NCBI GenBank assembly: GCA_037349315.1
Contig: JBAIAC010000158.1
Location: 1,113,743 to 1,177,742, forward strand
Length of the DNA: 64,000 bases
Direction of reading: 5' to 3'
From: Chelydra serpentina
Lineage: Eukaryota; Chordata; Testudines; Chelydridae
Shown here piece after piece: positions 53,578-64,000 of this stretch (the stretch's first letter is position 1; every line of letters begins with the position of its first letter). The position numbers and the translations under genes were made by a program. Below the pieces are notes generated by a model that saw nothing but the letters and a program-made list of their open reading frames with translations, had not been told where the DNA came from and made no database searches.

Positions 53578-56500
53578 TCTAGCTATCTATTTATCTTTCT
53601 TATTATTATAGATAGATAGATAATTAGATACATAGATAATTAGTAAATTAATCGATAATTAGACAGATAGATACAGAATTAGATAATTATATAGAAAGAT
53701 AATTAGATAGACAGAAAGATAGATAATTAGATAGATAGATAATTAGATAGATAATTAGATAGATAGATAATTAGATAGATTGGTAGATAATTAGAAAGAA
53801 AGATAATTAGATAGACAATTAGATAGAGATTTAGATAGCATATAGATAATTCAATAGATAATTAGATAGATAGATAATTAGATAGATTATTAGATAAATA
53901 AATAGATAATACGAAAGATAAATAGATAGATAGATAGATAATTAGATAGATAGACAATTAGATAAATTGGAAGATTATTAGATAGATATATAATTATATA
54001 GATAGATATATAATTAGATAGATAGAAAATTAGATAATTAGAAAGATAGATAATTAGATAGATATGTTGATTATTAGATAGGTAGATAATTAGATGGATA
54101 AATAGATAGATAGAAAATTAGAAAGATAGATAATTAGATAGATAGAGAATTAGATAGATAAATAATTAGATAATTAGAAATATAGATAATTAGATAGATA
54201 ATTAGACAGCTAGATAGATAATTAGATAGATAATTAGATAGATTGGTAGATTATTAGATAGATAATTAGATGGATAGAAAATTAGATAATTAGATAGATA
54301 GATAATTACATAGATATGTTGATTATTAGATAGGTAGATAATTAGATAGATAAATAGATAGATAGATATTTACAATGAGAGATAATTAGATAGATAATTA
54401 GATGGATATTTAGATAGCTAGATAGATAATTCGATAGATAATTAGATAGATAGATAATTAGATAAATTATTAGATAGATAGATAATAAGATAGATTATTA
54501 GATATAGACATAGATAATTAGATAGATAAATAGATAGCTAGATAGATAATTATATAGATAATTAGATAGATTGGTAGATTATTAGATAGATAGATAATTA
54601 TATAGATAGATAGATAATTAGATAGAAAATTAGATAATTAGAAAGATTAGATAATTAGAAAGATAGATAATTAGATAGATATGTTGATTATTAGATAGGT
54701 AGATAATTAGATAGATAAATAGATAGATAGATAATTAGATAGATTATTAGATAAATACATAGATAATTGGATAGATAATTAGATAGCTAGATAGATAATT
54801 AGACAGATGGATAGATAAATGGATAGATAGAAAATTAGATAATTAATAAGGTAGATAATTAGATAGATAGATAGATAATTACATAGATAATTAGATAGAT
54901 AGATAATTAGAGATGTGGGTAATTAGATAATTACATATTAGGTAATTAAGTAGATAAATAGACAGATAGATATATAATTAGATAGATCGATAGAGAATTA
55001 GATAGACAGATAATTAGATAGATTGGTAGATCATTAGATAGATAATTAAATAGATAGAAAATTAGATAATTAGAAAGATACATAATTACATAGATAATTA
55101 GATAGATCGATAGAGAATTAGATAGAAAGATAATTAGATAATTAGAAAGATAGATAATTAGATAGATAATTAGACAGATAGATAGATAATTAGATAGATA
55201 GACAATTAGATAGATAATTAGATAGATTGGTAGATTATTAGATAGATAATTAGATGGATAGAAAATTAGATAATTAGATAATTAGATAGATTGGTAGATC
55301 ATTAGATAGATAATTAAATAGATAGAAAATTAGATAATTAGAAAGATAGGCCCTTAGATCCATCTATTTAATTATCTATCTATCTAATAATCTACCAATC
55401 TATCTAATTATCTATCTATCTAATTATCTATCTAATTATCTATCTCTCTAATTATCTATCTAATTATCTATGTAATTATCTATCTATCTAATTATCTATC
55501 TATCTAAGAATGTACCAATCTATCTAATTGTCTATCTATCTAATTATCTATCTAGCTATCTATTTATCTTTCTTATTATCTATTTATTTATCTAATAATA
55601 TATCTAATTATCTATCTATCTAATAATCTATCGAATTATCTATCTAGCTATCTATATATATAATTGTCTATCTAATTATCTATCTTTCTAATTATCTAAT
55701 TTTCTGTCTATCTAATTATATATCTATCTATATAATTATCTAATTCTCTATCTATCTGTCTAATTATCGATCTAATTAACTAATTATCTGTCTATCTAAT
55801 TATCTATCTAGCTGTCTATTTATCTATGCAATTAGCTATGTATTTATCTAATAATCTATCTAATTATCTATCTATCTAATAATGTACCAATCTATCTAAT
55901 TATCTCTCTATCTATCTAATTATCTATCTATTTAATTATCTATCTAGCTATCTATTTATCTTTCTTATTATCTATTTATTTATCTAATAATCTATCTAAT
56001 TATCTATCTATCTAATTATCTATCTATCTATTTATCTATATAATTATCTATCTTTCTAATTATCGATTTTTCTATCTATCTAATTATCTATCTATCTATA
56101 TAATTATCTATCTATCTAATAATGTACCAATCTATCTAATTATCTATCTATCTAACTATCTATCTAATTATCTATCTATCTAATAATCGATCTAATTAAC
56201 TTATTATCTTTCTTTCTAATTATCTATCTAGCTATCTAATTATCTATCTAATTATCTATGTATTTATCTAATAATCTATCTAATTATCTATCTATCTAAG
56301 TATCTATCGGATCATCTATCTAGCTATCTAAATATCTATCTAATTATCTATCTAATTATCCCTCTTTCTAAATATCTATCTATCTATTTATCTATCTAAT
56401 TATCTACCTATCTAATAATCAACATATCTATCTAATTATCTATCTATCTAATTATCTAATTTTCTATCCATCTAATTATCTATCTAATAATCTACCAATC

Positions 56501-58627
56501 TATCTAATTATCTATCTATCTAATTATCTATCTAACTGTCTAATTATCTATCTAATTATCTATCTTTCTAATTATCTAATTATCTATCTATCTAATTCTC
56601 TATCGATCTATATAATTATCTATCTAATTCTCTAACTATCTAATTATCTATCTTTCTAATTATGTAATTTTCTATCTATTTAATTATCTATCTATCTAAT
56701 AATCTACCAATCTATCTAATTATCTATCTAAATATCTATCTAGCTGTCTAATTATCTAGCTATTTATCTATCTTTCTAATTATCTAATTTTCTATCTATC
56801 TAATTATCTATCTAGCTATCTAATTATCTATCTAATTCTCTATCTATCAATCTAATTATAGATCTAATTATCTATCTATCTAATTATCTATCTATCTATT
56901 TATCTATCTATTTATCTACCGATCTAATAATCAACATATTTATCTAATTATCTGTCTTTCTAATTATCTAATTTTCTATCTATATAATTATCTATCTATC
57001 TATATAATTATCTATCTATCTAATAATCTACCAATCTATCTAATTATCTATCTATCTAATTATCTATCTAGCTATCTATTTATCTTTCTAAATATCTATT
57101 TATTTATCTAATAATCTATCTAATTATCTATCTATCTCATTATCTATCTATCTTTCTAATTATCTATCTATCTATTTATCTATCTAATTATCTACCTATC
57201 TAATAATCAACATATCTATCTAATTATATATCTTTCTAATTATCTAATTTTCTATCTATCTAATTATCTATCTATCTATATAATTATCTATCCATCTAAT
57301 AATCTACCAATCTATCTAATTATCTATCTATCTAATTATCTATCTAGCTATCTATTTATCTTTCTAATTATCTATTTATTTATCTAATAATCTATCTAAT
57401 TATCTATCTATCTAATTATCTATCGAATTATCAATCTAGCTATCTAAATATCTATCTAATTGTCTATCTAATTATATATCTTTCTAATTATCTATCTATC
57501 TATTTATCCATCTAATTATCTACCTATCTAATAATCAACATATCTATCTAATTATCTATCTTTCTAATTATCTAATAAACTATCTAATTATCTATCTAGC
57601 TAATAATCTACCTATCTCTCTAAATATCTATGTAATTATGTATCTTTCTAATTATCTAATTTTCTATCTATCTAATTATTTATCTATCTCTCTAATTATC
57701 TATCTAGCTATCTAAATATCTACCTATCTATCTATTTATCTATTTAATTACCTAATATGTAATTATCTAATTACCTACATCTCTAATTATCTATCTATCT
57801 AATTATCTATGTAATTATCTATCTATCTATCTAATTATCTATAAATCTAATTATCTATCTAATTAGCTATCTAATTATCGAATTATCTATCTATCTAATT
57901 ATCTATCTAATTATATACCTATCTAATAATCTACTTATCTATCTAATTATCTATCTATCTAATTTTCTAATTTGCTATCTATTTAAATATCTATCTATCT
58001 AATAATCTACCAATCTATCTATCTATCTAATTATCTATCTAGCTATCTAATTATCTATCTTATTAATTATCTAATTTTCTATCTATCTATTTATCTATCT
58101 AAATATCTAATTATCTATCCATCTAATTATCTATCTAATATCTATCTATCTATCTAATATCTATCTATCTAATTATCTATCTATCTCTATAATTATCTAT
58201 CTATCTTTCTAATTATCTATCTATCTCTCTAATTATCTCTCTAATTATCTATCTTGCTAAGTATCTATCTAATTGTCCAATTATCTGTCTATCTACATAA
58301 TTATCTATATATCTAATTATCTATCTAATTATCTACCTATCTAATAATCTACATATTTGTCTAATTATCTATCTATCTAATTATCTAAGTATCTTTCTTT
58401 GTAATTATCTAGATTTCTATCTATTTAATTATCTATCTATCTAATAATCTACCAATCTATCTAATTTTCTACCTATCTAATTCTCTATCTATCTAATTAT
58501 CTATCTTTCTAATTATCTATCTAGCTATCTATTTATCTATCTAATTATCTATTTATTTATCTAATAATCTAATTATCAATCGAATTATCTATCTATCTAT
58601 CTAAATATCTATCTATCTATCTATCTA
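53578..58627 (-). repeat. Satellite array, TATC orientation with a GATA segment inside
   Basis: About 30 bases of TATC satellite (from 53578) are followed by GATA orientation from about 53608 to 55343. The strand then flips to TATC at TAGGCCCTTAGATCCATC and stays so to 58627. The unit composition is the same as in the left arrays. The GATA piece looks like an internal inversion of about 1.74 kb. No gene is seen. Confidence 0.93.
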
Positions 58628-59760
58628 ACTCGTTTCAGCTGCAGAGTTGAGTGATGCCACTGGGTATGGCCATCCCGTCGGAAGAGTGTGTGAGTGAGAG
58701 TGAGCCTATGTTTGGGACACCTTTTCTAGCCCCCTCCCTATCTGGGGTGAGCAGAGGGGATCCCGAAAAGCCTGCTCAGTCACAGCCGCTGCTGCCGAAA
58801 GGCACTTCTGTCTCAATCAAGCACAAAATGACAATCACACAGCTCCCGACTGCATGCAGATTTGTGACAGATCACAGATCCTGTCTTCTCCACCACTCGT
58901 CTGTCGCCACAGAACTTTGTGCGGGTGTGAACCCTTTGGCAGAGGACTGTCACGAAACTTGACAAGAGCCTGAGCCATGGCAAGGAGATCCAGGGGCCTC
59001 CCTCCTGCTGTAGCCCTCATCCGCCTTCACAGAGGTTTGGACCACGGTTAGTCAGGAGCCTCACCTCAGGCCTGCTCGCCAAGGGGGACCCTACGAGGAG
59101 TATAAAAGCAACATAGACAATATAGGCTGACGGTCTTTATCCAATGCAAGCCTCCCCACCACGACAAGGGGGGGGTCCATCAATAAGGAGCACAACATTT
59201 CATTACCCCGCTCCCCACCCCACTCAATACTACAGTGAAATGAAACCCAGAACCAGCCACAATGTCATTTTGGGAAATCAGCTGCATTTGCTGAGCACAC
59301 AGGTAGCATAGGCAGGACCATGGAAATACAGTCTGCTCCTGAAGTCCTTTTACCCCCAGATTGTCACTAGATGTTGGGTCTGCTTCTAATAATACAAAAG
59401 CAGCCAGCTCTCCCCTCCCCCCAGCTCCTCCCACCTGCCTGGTGAGAACAATAGACCCTCCCCGACCCTGGGGAGCAAGTGTTTCCCCTGGAGCAGCAGC
59501 GACACCCGGTGGCCAGTCGGGGTATGGCACAAAGAGTGTTTCCCAAGGAGGGGTAGTGACAAGCTGTGGCCAGCAGGGGCAGTGCCAGCCTCTACCCAGT
59601 GGCGGGGGGCTGAGGTGAAGTAGACATAAGTTTGTGGGAGCTGTGCCCCCCCCCCCCATGAATCTCTGCTGCTCTCTGTGGCCCCACCCCCTGCACCTCC
59701 TCGGTGACATGTAAGCCCCACCTCCTCCCCTACAAGGCCCCGCCCCCTGCCCAGGTCAGA
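58628..59760 (-). repeat. Inverted copy of the 21.6-23.0 kb module
   Basis: Reading the minus strand gives the module flank, one 55-bp unit with a CTCF-like motif (59497-59515), the segment GCAGACCCAACATCTAGTG, the LINE hairpin start near 59160, and the LINE 5' region ending at the same point before the endonuclease (58628, matching about 22990). It has one 55-bp unit where the left copy has six. Confidence 0.92.
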
Positions 59761-59798
59761 GGCCAGAAGCCAGAGCCGGGAGGGAGCTGGCTGGTGCC

Positions 59799-59963
59799 AT
59801 GGTGCAGGGAGGCGCAGCGCTGCCCTGTCTTGTCCTCCTGCTGCTTGGGGCTGTGACTGCCCCTCAGCTCCTGGCTGCCACCCTTCTACTGCTCGCAGCC
59901 ATGAGAGCTGCCTGGGTGGGGGCCGGGCCAGGCCCCGGTGCCAGCAGGGTCCCCGGGGTATAG
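59799..59963 (+). CDS. Short open frame with signal-peptide-like start, doubtful
   Basis: An ATG in good context (GCCATGG) opens about 54 codons: MVQGGAALPCLVLLLLGAVT, then a second hydrophobic run LLAATLLLLAA, and a stop near 59961. A GC-box-like CCCCGCCCCC lies about 60 bases upstream. It could be a first exon of a secreted or membrane protein whose other exons are lost, or chance. No family was recognised. Confidence 0.2.
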   Translation: MVQGGAALPCLVLLLLGAVTAPQLLAATLLLLAAMRAAWVGAGPGPGASRVPGV

Positions 59964-60046
59964 AGACCATGGGCAACTGAGAGGGCACAAAGGGCTCCCC
60001 CAAGCTTACCGGGCCCCAGTTACATGCAGAGGCCTTTCCTCAGATC

Positions 60047-60341
60047 TACAGATCCAGACGAACACAGCTACCCCTCTGATAATAGAAACAAGTCTGCTGT
60101 CACAGCCGGCGCATCTGCCTGCCAGCGCTAGAGCTCACAAGGTCCGGACGCTGGAGGCTGGGTACTGGATGTGGTAGGTTTCTGAAAAACTGAGTGGAGC
60201 ATTGGCAGCAGCGTCTGATGTTTTACTGTCTAGCCGGCTTGCTTCCTAGAATGAACACTCATTGAGTGGGGTGATCCCCAGGGAGTAGCTCAAACCTCCA
60301 AAGTGTCTGGCCAGCGGCAGGACATTAGCACAGCAAGGGAT
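60047..60341. repeat. Composite of three earlier segments
   Basis: A reversed 5' end of the AGACTAAC retroposon (60047-60080) is followed by a piece matching 47742-47826 (GGCGCATCTGCCTGCCAGCG), then from about 60178 a piece matching 26966-27125 (outer end of the inverted duplication). It ends abruptly at TATC satellite. Confidence 0.85.
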
Positions 60342-63300
60342 TATCTCTCTATCTATCTAATTATCTATGTAATTATGTATCTTTCTAATTATCTAATTTT
60401 CTATCTATCTAATTATTTATCTATCTATCTAAATATCTATCTAGCTATCTAAATATCTATCTATCTATTTATCTAATCAATTACCTAATATGTACTTATC
60501 TAATTACCTACATCTCTAATTATCTATCTATCTATCTAATTAACTATAAATCTAATTATATATCTAATTATCTATCTAATTCTCTAATTATCTATCTGTC
60601 TAATTATCTATCTAATAATCTACCTATCTAATAATCTACATATCTATATAATTATCTATCTATATAATTATCTATCTATCTATCTAATTATCTAAGGATC
60701 TATCTTTCTAATTATCTAATTATCTATCTATCTAATTATCTATCTAATGCTCTATCTATCTAATTATCGATCTAATTAACTTATTATCTTTCTTTCTGAT
60801 TGTCTATCTAGCTATCTATTTATCTATCTAATTATCTATGTATTTATCTAATAATCTATCTAATTATCTATCTATCTTATTATCTATCGATTTATCTATC
60901 TAGCTATCTAAATATCTATCTAAATATCTATCTAATTATCTCTCTTTCTAAATATCTATCTATCTATTTATCTATCTAATTATCTACCTATCTAATAATC
61001 AACTTATCTATCTAATTATCTATCTATCTCATTATCTATCTAATTATCTATCTAGCTATCTAAATTTCTATCAAATTGTCTATCTAATTATCTATCTATC
61101 TAATTATCTATCTTTCTAATTATCTAATTTTCTGTCTATATAATTATTTATCTATCTATATAATTATCTAATTCTCTATATATCTGTCTAATTATCGTTC
61201 TAATTAACTAATTATCTATCTATCTAATTATCTATCTAGCTGTCTATTTATCTCTGTATTTATCTAATAATTATCTATCTAGCTAATAATCTACCTATCT
61301 ATCTAATTATCGCTCTATCTATCTAATTATCTATGTAATTATGTAACTTTCTAATTATCTAATTTTCTATCTATCTAATTATTTATCTATCTATCTAATT
61401 ATCTACCAAACTATCTAATTATCTATCTATCTAATTATCTATCTAATTATCTATCTAATTATCTCTCTTTCTAAATATCTATCTATCTATTTATCTATCT
61501 AATTATCTACCTACCTAATAATCAACTTATCTATCTAATTATCTATCTATCTCATTATCTATCTAATTATCTATCTAGCTATCTAAATTTCTATCAAATT
61601 GTCTATCTAATTATCTATCTATCTAATTATCTATCTTTCTAATTATCTAATTTTCTGTCTATATAATTATTTATCTATCTATATAATTATCTAATTCTCT
61701 ATATATCTGTCTAATTATTGTTCTAATTAACTAATTATCTATCTATCTAATTATCTATCTAGCTGTCTATTTATCTCTGTATTTATCTAATAATTATCTA
61801 TCTAGCTAATAATCTACCTATCTATCTAATTATCGCTCTATCTATCTAATTATCTATGTAATTATGTAACTTTCTAATTATCTAATTTTCTATATATCTA
61901 ATTATTTATCTATCTATCTAATTATCTACCAATCTATCTAATTATCTATCTATCTAATTATCTATCTAATTATCTATCTAGCTGTCTAATTATCTAGCCA
62001 TTTATCTATCTTTCTAATTATCTAATTTTCTGTCTATATAATTATTTATCTATCTATATAATTATATAATTCTCTATATATCTGTCTAATTATCGTTCTA
62101 ATTAACTAATTATCTATCTATCTAATTATCTATCTAGCTGTCTATTTATCTCTGTATTTATCTAATAATTATCTATCTAGCTAATAATCTACCTATCTAT
62201 CTAATTATCGCTCTATCTATCTAATTATCTATGTAATTATGTAACTTTCTAATTATCTAATTTTCTATCTATCTAATTATTTATCTATCTATCTAATTAT
62301 CTACCAATCTATCTAATTATCTATCTATCTAATTATCTATCTAATTATCTATCTAATTATCTCTCTTTCTAAATATCTATCTATCTATTTATCTATCTAA
62401 TTATCTACCTATCTAATAATCAACTTATCTATCTAATTATCTATCTATCTCATTATCTATCTAATTATCTATCCAGCTATCTAAATTTCTATCAAATTGT
62501 CTATCTAATTATCTATCTAGCTGTCTATTTATCTCTGTATTTATCTAATAATCATCTATCTAGCTAATAATCTACCTATCTATCTAATTATCTATGTAAT
62601 TATGTAACTTTCTAATTATCTAATTTTCTATCTATCTAATTATTTATCTATTTTTCTAATTATCTACCAATCTATCTAATTATCTATCTATCTAATTATC
62701 TATCTAATTATCTATCTAGCTGTCTAATTATCTAGCCATTTATCTATCTTTCTAATTATCTAATTTTCTGTCTATATAATTATTTATCTATCTATATAAT
62801 TATATAATTCTCTATATATCTGTCTAATTATCGTTCTAATTAACTAATTATCTATCTATCTATTTATCTATCTAGCTGTCTATTTATCTATCTAATTATC
62901 TATGTATTTATTTTATAATCTATCTAATTATCTATCTATCTAATAATCTACCTATCTATCTAATTATCTCACTATCTATCTAATTATCTATGTAATTATG
63001 TATCTTTCTAATTATCTAATTTTCTATCTATCTAATTCTTTAGCTATCTATCTAATTATCTATCTAGCTATCTAAATATCGATCTATCTAGCTATTTATC
63101 TATTTAATTACCTAATATGTAATTATCTAATTACCTACATCTCTAATTATCTATCTATCTATCTAATTAACTATGAATCTAATTATATATCTAATTATCT
63201 ATCTATCTATATAATTATCTATCTATCTAATAATCTACCAATCTATCTAATTATCTATCTAATTATCTATCTAGCTATCTATGTATCTTTCTAATTATCT

Positions 63301-64000
63301 ATTTATTTATCTAATTATCTATCTAATTATCTATCTATCTGATTATCTATTGAATTATCTATCTAGCTATCTAAATATCTATCTAATTGTCTATCTAATT
63401 ATCTATCTATCTAATTAACTATCTATCTAATAATCTACCAATCTATCTAATTATCTATCTATATAATTATATATCTAATTATCTATCTTTCTAATTATCT
63501 ATCTATCCAATTATCTTTGTAATTATCTATCTATCTATCTAGTTATCTATCTAATTATCTATCTAGCTATTTATCTTTCTTATTATCTATTTATTTATCT
63601 AATAATATATCTAATTATCTATCTATCTAATAATCTATCTAATTATCTATCTAGCTATCTATATATATAATTGTCTATCTAATTATCTATCTAATTATCT
63701 ATCTATCTATATAATTATCTAATTCTCTATCTATCTGTCTAATTATCGATATAATTAACTAATTATCTATCTATCTAATTATCTATCTAGCTGTCTATTT
63801 ATCTATCCAATTAGCTATGTATTTATCTAATAATCTATCTAATTATCTATCTAGCTAATAATCTACCTATCTATCTAATTATCTCTCTCTCTATCTAATT
63901 ATCTATGTAATTATGTATCTTTCTAATTATATAATTCCCTATCTATCTAATTATCTATCTTTCTAATTATCTATCTATCTATTTATCCATCTAATTATCT
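60342..64000 (-). repeat. Satellite array, TATC orientation
   Basis: The same satellite as the left arrays, read on the opposite strand, continues to the end of the window. Higher-order copies are visible: CTAAATTTCTATCAAATTG at about 61060, 61583 and 62481, and TTCTAATTAACTAATTATC at about 61199, 61721, 62096 and 62834. No gene is seen. Confidence 0.95.

Overview
The window looks like turtle (testudine) genomic DNA. The signs are CR1 LINE fragments of several ages, a tortoise-type tRNA-derived SINE ending in a CR1-like tail, MIR remnants, hAT-like MITEs, solo LTRs with 5-bp target duplications, and a Ty3/gypsy element of the Gmr1 type. The species call rests on repeat families known to me, not on a search. 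No ordinary intact protein-coding host gene was found; almost every long open frame is a repeat, a dead transposon frame or a chance frame.

Layout. 1-9253: AT-rich satellite of AATT plus AGAT units (GATA strand), interrupted by a very GC-rich island at 4108-4565. 9254-17567: an island with tRNA genes Phe, Ser(CGA), Gln(TTG) and Lys(TTT), degraded Ser and Glu copies, a CR1 tail, a solo LTR, and a direct duplication of the tRNA-Ser block. 17568-21578: more GATA satellite with a 1,045-bp higher-order duplication. 21579-26195: a repeat module with a 55-bp minisatellite, then an RTE-like LINE fragment (+) joined to a CR1 fragment (-). 26196-32437: tRNA-Asn remnant, tRNA-Met, and a large inverted duplication whose spacer holds a broken histone H1 gene. 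32852-40629: an LTR retrotransposon with both LTRs, a 5-bp target duplication, and integrase placed BEFORE reverse transcriptase; a CR1 is nested inside it. 40630-53577: repeats, a decayed C2H2 zinc-finger pseudogene, a CpG-rich stretch with five CCAAT boxes, two more 55-bp minisatellite loci, degraded tRNAs (Asn, Met, Arg split by a SINE, Gln), solo LTRs and MITEs. 53578-64000: satellite mostly in the opposite (TATC) orientation, interrupted by an inverted copy of the 21.6-23.0 kb module.

How it fits together. Satellite orientation and the repeated modules are roughly mirrored across the window (GATA on the left, TATC on the right; module at 21.6-23.0 kb inverted at 58.6-59.7 kb), which suggests repeated duplication and inversion around tRNA genes. 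tRNA genes, linker histone, zinc finger and a SCAN-related Gag together recall the tRNA/histone/zinc-finger neighbourhood of the extended MHC, but that is inference.

The most interesting points are the Gmr1-like element with a SCAN-like capsid region, the 55-bp minisatellite whose every unit carries a CTCF-like motif, a retroposon family that twice forms foldback copies here, and paralogous empty sites that give exact insertion boundaries for three elements.
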